A stretch of DNA of 13,857 bases, taken from the NCBI GenBank assembly GCA_028865845.1, contig JAGWJK010000023.1:1-13857 (forward strand), in the 5' to 3' direction. This DNA comes from Rhizobiaceae bacterium (GTDB lineage: Bacteria; Pseudomonadota; Alphaproteobacteria; Rhizobiales; Rhizobiaceae). The notes beneath the pieces are model-generated. The model had not been told where the DNA came from and did not search any database. It worked only from the letters and a program-made list of their open reading frames with translations. Position 1 is the first letter of the stretch. Each line of letters starts with the position of its first letter. Of the stretch, positions 1 through 7,075 are shown piece by piece. A program made the position numbers and the translations under genes.

Positions 1-1204
1 CAGGCAGGCCTTCGCTGGTGCCGTAGGTGCGGTAGACGGGGAAGGCGATAAGCAATTCGCGCAGGGCCGATCCGACCGCATCCGGCTTTAGCTTATTATC
101 TTCGATCCGACTGATTTCCATGGCGAGGTTCAACAATGTCGCCACTTCTCCGGCGAAATTATTGTCCGCCATCAGCAGTTTCGCCGCGCGGAGTTCCGCC
201 TGCATGTCGATCGTTTCCCCGATGGTCGTCTGATAGGCATCGCGAAGCCCATTCAGTTTCTGACCATCGACGAGCACGTCGCCGAGTGCGTCGATGAACT
301 CGTAGCCGGTGGTGCCGGATATCGGCCAATCCGTCGGGATATGCTCGCCCGCGCCAAGGATTTTCTCGACGACGATATAGCAATTGGGGCCTGCCTCGTG
401 ACGCAGGCGGTCGAGATAGGCTTTCGGATCGGCAAGCCCGTCGATGTGATCGATCCGCAGGCCATCGACGGCGCCGCTGCGGACAAGGTCGAGGATCAGC
501 CGGTGGGTCTCGTCAAAAACCTGTTTGTCTTCAACGCGGACGCCGACGAGCCCGGTAATTTCGAAAAAGCGGCGATAGGACAATTCGCGCGGTGCGTCGC
601 GCCAGGACATCAATCGGTAGGGCTGCCGATCATGCAGCTCGGCAATTGCCGTCTTGTCGGTCGTTGCAACTGTGTTGCGTTCGCGACCGGCGTAGGTATC
701 CGGGTTCAGAGGATAGAAATTCTCGAAATAAGCGAGTGCCGGCCTTCCGGTCTTCGGATCGGGCCGGACTGAAATTTCACCGGCCTGCAGCACCTCGTCG
801 AAGGTGCCGCCGAGAAAAGGCAACGTCAGCCTTCTGCTCCAATCCACATCGAAATGACGGGCGAAGGCGCTGCTTTTTCCATTCTCGATCACGTCGCGCC
901 ACCACGGGTTTTCGAGTGAGGCAGCCATGTGGTTCGGCACGATATCGAGGATCAGACCAAGACCCGCAACCTTCAATGCCTCGACCAAACGATCGAAGCC
1001 TGGACGGCCACCGATCGCGGGATCGATCTCGCCGGCATAGGTGACGTCATAACCGTGTGTCGAACCCGTCGTCGCCGTGAAGATCGGTGAGGCATAGAGA
1101 TGGCTGATGCCAAGCCGTTTCAGATAGGGCACCAGCACCGTGGCGCGATCGAAGGTCATGCCGTTTCGAAATTGGATGCGGTAGGTGGCTGTTGGGATTG
1201 TCAC
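1..1204 (-). CDS. treY: Malto-oligosyltrehalose synthase TreY, N-terminal part (cut by window edge)
   Basis: The enzyme isomerises the reducing-end alpha-1,4 bond of maltodextrins to alpha,alpha-1,1, giving maltooligosyl trehalose in the cytoplasm. About 401 codons are visible; the family is usually 700-900 residues, so the C-terminal half lies beyond the left edge. The reading frame begins MTIPTATYRIQFRNGMTFD, a typical TreY N-terminus. It continues with LGISHLYASPIF, STHGYDV and DIVPNHMA, which are conserved GH13 strand motifs. The likely nucleophile is Asp252 in GLRIDHIDG, and the likely acid is Glu280 in IVVEKIL. The start is GTG at 1204-1202, with an AGGAG ribosome binding site about 8 bases upstream. 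A nearby ATG at 1211 is out of frame and stops at once. It is divergent from treZ, its pathway partner. An EcfG-like promoter lies upstream. Confidence 0.95.
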   Translation of the reverse strand, partial: MTIPTATYRIQFRNGMTFDRATVLVPYLKRLGISHLYASPIFTATTGSTHGYDVTYAGEIDPAIGGRPGFDRLVEALKVAGLGLILDIVPNHMAASLENPWWRDVIENGKSSAFARHFDVDWSRRLTLPFLGGTFDEVLQAGEISVRPDPKTGRPALAYFENFYPLNPDTYAGRERNTVATTDKTAIAELHDRQPYRLMSWRDAPRELSYRRFFEITGLVGVRVEDKQVFDETHRLILDLVRSGAVDGLRIDHIDGLADPKAYLDRLRHEAGPNCYIVVEKILGAGEHIPTDWPISGTTGYEFIDALGDVLVDGQKLNGLRDAYQTTIGETIDMQAELRAAKLLMADNNFAGEVATLLNLAMEISRIEDNKLKPDAVGSALRELLIAFPVYRTYGTSEGLP

Positions 1205-1512
1205 AACGCATCTCCTGCCTGAAGGCTATTGATCTCATTGAAAAGGCTTTTTTCTTCGTTGCAAGTCGATATGCCCTAAGGGCGGTGACGCGCGCGGCGT
1301 CTGATTTGCTGAGAACGTCAGGGCGGGTTGAAACGGCCAAGAGTGCAGGCTTGTTCCGGTGCCTGGCTAGATTTCGCCTCAGGGAAACTCGCCTTTACAC
1401 ACATGCAAGGCGCCAATCGGTCGCTCGCATCTTTATCCGCTGCGGCCTTCGAAACCTTTTGGCTGCAACGGCAGTTAGAGGGGAGACAATTCGCTAGCGT
1501 GAGAGGTATGCC
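1205..1512. other. Divergent treY-treZ spacer
   Basis: This 308-bp region separates the two divergent start codons and must hold both promoters. On the minus strand it contains the EcfG-like promoter. I see no equally convincing promoter facing treZ. Small open frames crossing it on both strands lack ribosome binding sites and family similarity, and I regard them as chance. Confidence 0.6.
1332..1357 (-). promoter_or_regulatory. Candidate EcfG/RpoE2-type general-stress promoter for treY
   Basis: Read on the minus strand, GGAAC (1357-1353) is followed after exactly 17 bases by CGTT (1335-1332). This matches the GGAAC-N16/17-CGTT consensus of alphaproteobacterial EcfG (RpoE2) promoters. Transcription would begin near 1325, leaving a leader of about 120 bases before the treY GTG. 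Trehalose genes are known EcfG targets in several rhizobia, so the placement makes sense. The assignment rests on the motif alone. Confidence 0.6.
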
Positions 1513-3294
1513 TTGACCGACTTTCTATTTGGCCCGGTCCTTTTGGAGAACGGTGTGCGCTTTCGCATCTGGGCGCCACTGCAGGACCATGTTTCGCTGA
1601 AGGTCGAGGGCGGCGAAAGGGTCGAGATGCAACGGGCCGAGGATGGCTGGCACTCTCTTCATGTTGCGGGCGCTGGTCCGGGCACGCGCTACAAATTTGT
1701 TCTGGGGGATGGCTGCGAGGTTCCCGATGCCGGCTCGCGTTTTCAGCCGCAGGACGTCCATGGCCCGAGCGAAGTCATAGATCTCGCCACCCATCGCTGG
1801 GCGACTGCCAATTGGCAGGGCCGCCCCTTGGAAGAGGTCGTCATCTACGAATTGCATCTCGGCGCCTTCACCCGGGAAGGCACCTTTCTCGCCGCGATCG
1901 AACGGCTTGATCATCTTGCCGGGCTTGGTGTCACAGCCATACAGCTCATGCCGATCAGCGATTTTCCTGGTCGTTATGGCTGGGGGTATGACGGCGTTCT
2001 ACCCTACGCGCCGGATAGCAGTTACGGCCGGCCCGACGACTTGATGGCGTTGGTCGATGCCGCGCATCAACGCGGCCTCTGCGTCTTCCTGGACGTGGTC
2101 TATAACCATTTCGGTCCTGACGGTAACTACCTGCCGATCTATGCGCCGCTGTTTACGGAGCATCATATGACGCCTTGGGGCAGGGGCATCAACTACGACG
2201 GCATGGGGTCGGACATGGTGCGGGAATATGTGATCCAGAATGCGATCTACTGGATCACCGAATTCAGGCTGGACGGCCTGCGTCTCGACGCCGTGCACGC
2301 AATCAAGGACGACAGCGACGAACATGTTCTTCATGAGCTGGCACGTCGCGTGCGCGTTGCCGCCAGTGATCGGCATGTACACCTCATCGTCGAGAACGAG
2401 GACAATGACAGCGACCTTCTGAAGCGCGACAGCCAAGGCGAGGCGACGCTGTTCACAGCGCAATGGAACGACGATGTGCATCACGTGCTGCACGTCGCCG
2501 CAACCGGTGAGAATTTCGGTTATTACGCCGATTATGCCACCGACGCCTCCAAACTCGGCCGGGCCTTGGCGGAAGGTTTCGTGTTTCAGGGAGAGCACAT
2601 GCCCTTTCGTGGCAGCGCACGCGGAAAGATCAGCAGCAATCTCCCGCCGACTGCTTTCATTTCATTTATCCAGAACCACGACCAGATCGGCAACCGCGCG
2701 CGCGGCGATCGGATGATCAGCTACCGGCCGATCGAAGCAATAAAGGCGGCAGCTGCCGTCTATCTGCTCTTGCCCGAAATCCCGATGCTGTTCATGGGCG
2801 AGGAGTGGGGGGCAGAAGAGCCGTTTTCCTATTTCTGCGATTTCAACGAGGAACTGAACGAAAAGGTTCGACAAGGCAGGCGCCAGGAGCTTTCGCGGCT
2901 GCCCGGTTTCGATGCCGACGATCTGCTCGATCCGACGCTGCCTTCCACTTTTGCTTCCGCCAAGCTGGACTGGTCGAAGCTATCGGATGGCAAGTCTTCT
3001 GAAATGCTTGCCTACTATCGGGGAGTTCTCGATGTCAGGCATCGTGTCATCGTACCGCTCCTTAAAGGTGCTGCCGGCAATAGCGGTACCTATCGGGTTT
3101 CGGGCGAGGCGGTTGCTGTGGACTGGCAGCTTGCGGGCGGCAAGCGGCTGCATCTCCTCGCCAATCTTTCGGATGGCGATGCATCCTTCGATCTCCCTCG
3201 CGATGACGCAGAGCTCATCTTTAAGGTCGGCTCTGTCGCCGGTAACGTTCTGAAGCCTTGGGCAGTGATCTGGAGCCTCGGCGGCACCGACTAA
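1513..3294 (+). CDS. treZ: Malto-oligosyltrehalose trehalohydrolase TreZ
   Basis: This GH13 enzyme cleaves the alpha-1,4 bond next to the trehalose end of maltooligosyl trehalose and releases free trehalose, the second step after TreY. The 593-residue length is normal for the family. An N-terminal beta-sandwich (about 1-95, GVRFRIWAP) precedes the catalytic barrel, which holds YELHLGAFT, GWGYDGVLPYAP and DVVYNHFGPDGNY. The likely catalytic residues are Asp259 (GLRLDAVHAI), Glu294 (LIVENED) and Asp390 (IQNHDQIGNR). A C-terminal beta domain follows. The start is TTG at 1513, supported by GAGAGG at 1501-1506 with six bases between. The ATG at 1508 reads only two codons before a stop. It is transcribed away from treY. 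Confidence 0.96.
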   Translation: MTDFLFGPVLLENGVRFRIWAPLQDHVSLKVEGGERVEMQRAEDGWHSLHVAGAGPGTRYKFVLGDGCEVPDAGSRFQPQDVHGPSEVIDLATHRWATANWQGRPLEEVVIYELHLGAFTREGTFLAAIERLDHLAGLGVTAIQLMPISDFPGRYGWGYDGVLPYAPDSSYGRPDDLMALVDAAHQRGLCVFLDVVYNHFGPDGNYLPIYAPLFTEHHMTPWGRGINYDGMGSDMVREYVIQNAIYWITEFRLDGLRLDAVHAIKDDSDEHVLHELARRVRVAASDRHVHLIVENEDNDSDLLKRDSQGEATLFTAQWNDDVHHVLHVAATGENFGYYADYATDASKLGRALAEGFVFQGEHMPFRGSARGKISSNLPPTAFISFIQNHDQIGNRARGDRMISYRPIEAIKAAAAVYLLLPEIPMLFMGEEWGAEEPFSYFCDFNEELNEKVRQGRRQELSRLPGFDADDLLDPTLPSTFASAKLDWSKLSDGKSSEMLAYYRGVLDVRHRVIVPLLKGAAGNSGTYRVSGEAVAVDWQLAGGKRLHLLANLSDGDASFDLPRDDAELIFKVGSVAGNVLKPWAVIWSLGGTD

Positions 3295-3444
3295 CGGGTT
3301 ATGTTTTTCCAAGGTGCTGGAAACCGGCTTTTTCAGCGCCGACGATGACGGCGCGCGGTCTCCCGATCAGCGCCATTGAAATCCTTACCGCCGCTTCCCA
3401 TTTTATGGTCACACCTCAGAGCACCACCGAATAAAAAACAAACT

Positions 3445-3461
3445 GTCGGTCCTTCCGACCG
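3445..3461 (+). promoter_or_regulatory. Leader hairpin 1 upstream of the S21 operon
   Basis: GTCGG (3445-3449) pairs with CCGAC (3455-3459) around the loop TCCTT; alternatively CGGTC (3447-3451) pairs with GACCG (3457-3461). The loop TCCTT is the exact complement of AAGGA at 3554-3558, the ribosome binding site of the first gene. A role in RNA-level control is inference. Confidence 0.4.
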
Positions 3462-3534
3462 TCGGATGTGCTCGTGAGCCTGGTTACCCTCCGCCTTTTC
3501 CGCGTGACGGGTTTTCTAACATTCACAACAAGAT

Positions 3535-3552
3535 GTCGGCCCTTTGGCCGGC
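3535..3552 (+). promoter_or_regulatory. Leader hairpin 2 abutting the ribosome binding site
   Basis: A seven-pair stem (3535-3541 with 3546-3552, one G-U pair) closes the loop CTTT. It ends one base before the AAGGA ribosome binding site (3554-3558) of the 50-aa gene. Its left arm and loop, TGTCGGCCCTT, closely match TGTCGGTCCTT of hairpin 1 about 90 bases upstream, so the two look like copies of one element. The rest of the 3295-3564 spacer shows only a weak possible treZ terminator stem near 3316-3343. Confidence 0.45.
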
Positions 3553-3564
3553 GAAGGATTTCTA

Positions 3565-3717
3565 TTGAACAACACACATATCAGCGTCGCGCCCGCGGCG
3601 GTGAAGCCGCGTGAACGCGATGAGGCCGAGCGTCGGCCGGACCACAGCTGGAAGCCCTATCCCTGCCTTCTCACACGGGAAGAGCTGCAGCAATTGATCG
3701 CCGAGCAGCTTGGCTGA
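3565..3717 (+). CDS. Unknown 50-residue protein, first gene of the S21 operon
   Basis: I do not recognise the family. The product starts MNNTHISVAPAAVKPRERD and ends with LLTREELQQLIAEQLG. It has a disordered, charged N-terminal half, a central aromatic patch (SWKPYPC, about 28-34), and a short predicted C-terminal helix. There is no signal peptide or membrane segment. The start is TTG at 3565, six bases after AAGGA (3554-3558). It ends 39 bases before the S21 start and reads in the same direction, so co-transcription with rpsU is likely. The leader hairpins sit directly in front of it, so it could be a regulated leader protein or a conserved small protein in its own right. Support comes from its ribosome binding site and position, not from homology. 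Confidence 0.6.
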   Translation: MNNTHISVAPAAVKPRERDEAERRPDHSWKPYPCLLTREELQQLIAEQLG

Positions 3718-3756
3718 TCGCTCCATTTCCACAACCCAACGAACAAGGAGAAACCG

Positions 3757-3993
3757 ATGCAGGTTATCGTCAGAGACAATAATGTCGATCAGGCCCTCAG
3801 GGTCCTGAAGAAAAAGATGCAGCGCGAAGGACTGTTCCGCGAGCTGAAGGAACGCCGCGCTTATGAGAAGCCGTCGGAACGACGTGTCCGGGAAAAGGCA
3901 CAGGCAATCAGCAGGCATCGCAAAGCCATGCGCAAGAAGCTGCAGCGCGAAGGCTTGATTGCCGCGCCCAAGCGCAAAGGTGCGGCTCGATAA
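3757..3993 (+). CDS. rpsU: Small ribosomal subunit protein S21 (bS21), paralog-like
   Basis: bS21 binds the 30S platform near the anti-Shine-Dalgarno end of 16S rRNA and helps initiation. The N-terminus [25 protein letters not shown] is the diagnostic bS21 signature. It is followed by [24 protein letters not shown] and a basic tail ending [18 protein letters not shown]. At 78 residues it falls in the usual range for alphaproteobacterial S21. AAGGAG about 6 bases before the ATG is a strong ribosome binding site. Rhizobia commonly carry more than one rpsU copy, and the divergent, Arg/Lys-rich second half suggests this is an accessory copy; that is inference. It lies between two small unknown genes in the same direction. 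Confidence 0.93.
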   Translation: MQVIVRDNNVDQALRVLKKKMQREGLFRELKERRAYEKPSERRVREKAQAISRHRKAMRKKLQREGLIAAPKRKGAAR

Positions 3994-4056
3994 CCAGGAA
4001 TTAGGCGGCGTCTGAATAGGGGCGCCGTCGACCATTCCGGTGGAAAGGATAGGCTT

Positions 4057-4251
4057 ATGGAAGAACTGAATAGCATAACCATCTCGGAAGAACGCCTCGA
4101 AGATTGTCGTGATGTCATCGAGCCGGAATTGCAGGACCTGATCCACGAAGCGCTGAAGAGTGGGTTTTCTCGCGAGGAGATTCTGATCGCCGTCAACGAG
4201 CTGGTCGCGGAGGATTTCGCGGCTGCGGTGAAGACGCCAAGCGTCCACTGA
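4057..4251 (+). CDS. Unknown 64-residue acidic protein, last gene of the S21 operon
   Basis: I do not recognise the family. The product is acidic and probably all-helical (EERLEDCRDVIEPELQDLIHEALKSG, then SREEILIAVNELVAEDFAAA), with no signal peptide or membrane segment. The ATG at 4057 follows GGAAAGGA at about 4041-4048, a good ribosome binding site. It begins 63 bases after rpsU, and a strong hairpin terminator follows its stop by about 9 bases, so it closes the operon. A single Cys lies near residue 17. Its acidic character contrasts with the very basic S21, but nothing here shows that the two interact. Confidence 0.65.
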   Translation: MEELNSITISEERLEDCRDVIEPELQDLIHEALKSGFSREEILIAVNELVAEDFAAAVKTPSVH

Positions 4252-4259
4252 AGTCGAGG

Positions 4260-4299
4260 GTTGGCCTGTGAAAATCCTCGCCACAGGCCAACGGTTTCT
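4260..4299 (+). terminator. Probable terminator of the S21 operon
   Basis: GTTGGCCTGTG (4260-4270) pairs perfectly with CACAGGCCAAC (4282-4292), an 11-bp stem with an 11-base loop. GGTTTCTC follows, a short and broken T-run, so termination may be partial. It separates the S21 operon from the repair cassette that begins 40 bases later. Confidence 0.7.
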
Positions 4300-4323
4300 C
4301 ATCAGGCTTGATTTTCTCGAAGA

Positions 4324-4338
4324 GAACATATAGTGAAC
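4324..4338. promoter_or_regulatory. Candidate LexA (SOS) box at the start of the radical SAM gene
   Basis: GAAC (4324-4327), seven bases, then GAAC (4335-4338) reads GTTC-N7-GTTC on the other strand. This is the direct-repeat LexA site described for rhizobia and other alphaproteobacteria. Both half-sites are followed by A. It overlaps the GTG start codon of the radical SAM gene, so bound LexA would block transcription of the cassette. No other copy was noticed in the window, though I did not search exhaustively. Confidence 0.65.
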
Positions 4339-5577
4339 ATACCAATGAGGAAATCGCTTAAAGAACGCTTGGCCATCCTGTCCGACGCGGCCAAATATGA
4401 TGCTTCCTGTGCCTCCAGCGGCACCACGAAGCGCGATTCATCCGCGTCGGGCGGACTTGGCTCCACCGAGGGTTCCGGCATCTGCCACGCCTACGCCCCG
4501 GACGGGCGATGCATCTCCCTCCTGAAAATTTTGCTCACCAATTTCTGCATCTATGACTGCGCTTATTGCATCAATCGCTCGTCGAGCAATGTGGAGCGGG
4601 CCCGTTTTACGCCGGAGGAAGTCGTCTGGCTGACGCTGGAATTTTACCGCCGCAACTATATCGAGGGGCTTTTTCTGTCCTCCGGCATCATTCGATCGTC
4701 CGACCATACGATGGAGGAAATGGTGCGTGTCGTGCGGGAGCTGCGCGTCACCCATCAGTTTCGCGGCTATATCCATCTCAAGTCGATCCCCGAGGCGTCG
4801 CCGCATCTCATCGAGGAAGCTGGGCTTTATGCCGATCGCCTGTCATTGAACATCGAGTTGCCGACCGATAGCGGCATCAGCCGTTTTGCGCCGGAAAAGA
4901 AGCCCGCCAATATCCGCCGTTCCATGGGCGATCTCCGCCTTAAGATCGAAGCGGCGGAAGAGCCGACCTTGCAGACGAAAAAGCGCAAGCGTTTCGTTCC
5001 GGCCGGCCAGAGCACGCAGATGATCGTCGGCGCGGATGGGGCAAATGACGCAACGATCCTGGGCACGAGCGGCCGGCTTTACAGCAGCTATGGCCTCAAA
5101 CGTGTCTATTATTCCGCATTCAGCCCCATTCCCGACAGTTCGAAGACCTTACCGCTGATCAAGCCGCCGTTGCTGCGCGAGCATCGGCTCTATCAGGCTG
5201 ACTGGCTCTATCGTTTCTACGGCTTCGGCATCGACGAAATCACCTCGACGCAAGAGAACGGCATGCTCGATCTCAATCTCGATCCCAAGCTCGCATGGGC
5301 GCTGGCGCATCGCGGCGACTTTCCCGTAGACGTCAACAGCGCGGAGCGGGAGAAGCTGCTGCGCGTACCGGGTCTCGGTACGAAAACCGTCAAGGCCATG
5401 CTGGCGGAACGACGTCTGCGGCGCCTGCGACTGGAAGACTTGCCGCGGCTCGGCGTCTCCATCCGCAAGGTGAAGGCGTTCATCACCGCGGACGGCTGGA
5501 CGCCGCGCCGGTTGGCGGACCGCGCGGATTTGCGCGCGATGTTTGAGCCGCAACCCGAACAGCTATCGTTGCTGTAA
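4333..5577 (+). CDS. Putative DNA modification/repair radical SAM protein with C-terminal HhH
   Basis: It belongs to the radical SAM family that is found paired with UdgX/DUF4130 proteins (TIGR03916 type, from memory). The [4Fe-4S] motif CX3CX2C is intact at Cys72, Cys76 and Cys79 (NFCIYDCAYCINR), so SAM cleavage to a deoxyadenosyl radical is expected. The N-terminus LSDAAKYDASCASSG is typical of the family. The barrel covers about 60-300. A helix-hairpin-helix at about 336-358 (VPGLGTKTVKAML) suggests DNA binding. The substrate is unknown. GTG at 4333 was chosen because AGAGA lies 7 bases upstream; the ATG at 4345 has no ribosome binding site but would place the LexA-like box wholly upstream. 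At 414 residues it is of normal length. Its TAA overlaps the next ATG by one base, implying translational coupling. Confidence 0.92.
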   Translation: MNIPMRKSLKERLAILSDAAKYDASCASSGTTKRDSSASGGLGSTEGSGICHAYAPDGRCISLLKILLTNFCIYDCAYCINRSSSNVERARFTPEEVVWLTLEFYRRNYIEGLFLSSGIIRSSDHTMEEMVRVVRELRVTHQFRGYIHLKSIPEASPHLIEEAGLYADRLSLNIELPTDSGISRFAPEKKPANIRRSMGDLRLKIEAAEEPTLQTKKRKRFVPAGQSTQMIVGADGANDATILGTSGRLYSSYGLKRVYYSAFSPIPDSSKTLPLIKPPLLREHRLYQADWLYRFYGFGIDEITSTQENGMLDLNLDPKLAWALAHRGDFPVDVNSAEREKLLRVPGLGTKTVKAMLAERRLRRLRLEDLPRLGVSIRKVKAFITADGWTPRRLADRADLRAMFEPQPEQLSLL

Positions 5578-7040
5578 TGCACAGGGTCATCTTGGAGGGC
5601 CGTGGCGATTTCGAGGAATGGCGAAAGGCCGCCCGGGCCTTTGCTATGACGGGGATCCCGCCGGAAGAACTCGAATGGCATGAAAAAAGCGATGCGCCGG
5701 GCTTCGCCTTCCAGCGGGATGTCTCGCCGCCCGAGCCCGGCGCAGGGCAGAAAATGATGACGGTCACGCCGGCTTTCATGGCGCTTGCCGAAGCCGTCAT
5801 CTGCCACAGCGACCCCAGGCGGTTTTCGCTGCTCTACAGTCTGCTTTGGCGCTTGCGCGTCGACCGACATCTTCTGGATCTCGCCTCGGATGAGGAGGTG
5901 TCGCGCGCCAAGCTCATGCAGAAGAGCGTACATCGCGACGCGCACAAGATGACGGCCTTCCTGCGTTTCAAGGAGGTGGCCGGCGCCACCGGCAAAAGGC
6001 GGAAATTCATCGCCTGGTTTGAGCCGGACCACTATATCGTCGCCCGTAAGGCACCCTTCTTTCAGCGCCGCTTCACCGACATGGACTGGCTGATCGCAAC
6101 GCCGAAAGGTTCGGCCGCCTGGGACGGCGAGCGCCTGACGATCGGCAATGCTTCTTGCGAAAAGCCCGATATTTCCGATGTGACCGACGATCTCTGGCGG
6201 ACTTACTACGCGAGCATCTTCAATCCCGCCCGGCTGAAGATAAAGGCGATGCAAGCGGAAATGCCGAAAAAATATTGGAAGAATTTGCCGGAGGCCGATC
6301 TCATTCCGGGCCTGATTGCCGACGCCGAGCGCCGTGTGCTGGCCATGGCCGAACGTGACGCCACGTCTCCGCTGCCGTTTCACGACCGTCTGCAAAGGCG
6401 GGCGCTCGATGCCCAGCCGGCGGAATCAGCAATTCCCGGCACCCTTGCTGCCCTTCGCGACGAGGCCGCCGCCTGCACGCGCTGTCCACTTTATGCCAAG
6501 GCGACACAGACGGTGTTCGGGGAGGGGCCGCAGGATGCTCAGGTCATGGTTGTCGGCGAGCAGCCCGGCGATCAGGAGGACCTCGCGGGCCGGCCGTTCG
6601 TCGGGCCTGCGGGCAGGGTTTTCGATCAGGCTATCGAGGCGGCCGGGATCGACCGTTCGGCGCTTTACGTGACCAATGCCGTGAAACATTTCAAATACGA
6701 GCCGCGCGGCAAGCGGCGAATTCACCAGCGGCCCAATATGGGCGAAGTCAGGCATTGCCGTTGGTGGCTGGATCTTGAAATCGCGCTGATCAAGCCGAAG
6801 CTCGTCGTGGCGATGGGAGCGACGGCGCTCGCGTCATTGATGGAAAGTAAGGAACGGCTTGCCGATATCCGCGGGCGGGTGATGCCTTTACCGGATGGGC
6901 GACAGATCTTCGTGACGATCCATCCTTCCTATCTCCTGCGTCTCCAGGACGAGAGACAGAAAGAGGAAGAGTTGACGCGTTTTCACGCGGATATCGCGTC
7001 GGTTCGAAGTTTAATGGATGGTTTTGCCGGATCGGCGTGA
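5577..7040 (+). CDS. udgX: DUF4130-UdgX fusion, uracil-DNA cross-linking/glycosylase-like repair protein
   Basis: The 487-residue protein has an N-terminal DUF4130-type domain (about 1-255, including LLDLASDEEVSRAKLMQKSVHRD) and a C-terminal family-4-like uracil-DNA glycosylase domain of UdgX type (about 285-487). Motif I is GEQPGDQED at 327-335. The UdgX-specific loop KRRIH is at 379-383, so His383 corresponds to the histidine that bonds covalently to the abasic sugar in Mycobacterium smegmatis UdgX. The downstream motif HPSYLLR begins at His449. Cys300, Cys303 and Cys394 are candidate [4Fe-4S] ligands. The function of DUF4130 is unknown. ATG at 5577 overlaps the stop codon of the radical SAM gene. 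Fusion of these two domains is a recognised arrangement. Both halves look intact, with no frameshift. Confidence 0.93.
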   Translation: MHRVILEGRGDFEEWRKAARAFAMTGIPPEELEWHEKSDAPGFAFQRDVSPPEPGAGQKMMTVTPAFMALAEAVICHSDPRRFSLLYSLLWRLRVDRHLLDLASDEEVSRAKLMQKSVHRDAHKMTAFLRFKEVAGATGKRRKFIAWFEPDHYIVARKAPFFQRRFTDMDWLIATPKGSAAWDGERLTIGNASCEKPDISDVTDDLWRTYYASIFNPARLKIKAMQAEMPKKYWKNLPEADLIPGLIADAERRVLAMAERDATSPLPFHDRLQRRALDAQPAESAIPGTLAALRDEAAACTRCPLYAKATQTVFGEGPQDAQVMVVGEQPGDQEDLAGRPFVGPAGRVFDQAIEAAGIDRSALYVTNAVKHFKYEPRGKRRIHQRPNMGEVRHCRWWLDLEIALIKPKLVVAMGATALASLMESKERLADIRGRVMPLPDGRQIFVTIHPSYLLRLQDERQKEEELTRFHADIASVRSLMDGFAGSA

Positions 7041-7075
7041 ACGTCGGGGTGACCGACCGATCGGTGTTTCATCGT

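Noticed and set aside
341..1044. Plus-strand frames inside treY
   Set aside because: The minus strand encodes a continuous, motif-rich TreY, so these are shadows.
1351..1373. Possible sigma-70 promoter for treZ (TTGTTC and TAGATT)
   Set aside because: The spacing is about 11 bases, far too short.
3316..3343. Possible treZ terminator (GGTGCTG with CAGCGCC around a 14-base loop)
   Set aside because: The stem is only 7 pairs with one G-U pair, and the T-run is inside the loop, not after the stem.
3994..4056. GC-rich stem after rpsU as a terminator
   Set aside because: Only about five pairs align and there is no T-run; the genes on both sides look co-transcribed.
3562..4329. A 255-codon antisense frame across the S21 operon
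   Set aside because: It covers rpsU, which is certain, and two small genes with good ribosome binding sites. The antisense product has no family signature.
5217..6395. A 392-codon antisense frame across the radical SAM and UdgX genes
   Set aside because: It overlaps two intact genes with clear motifs and shows no recognisable protein features.
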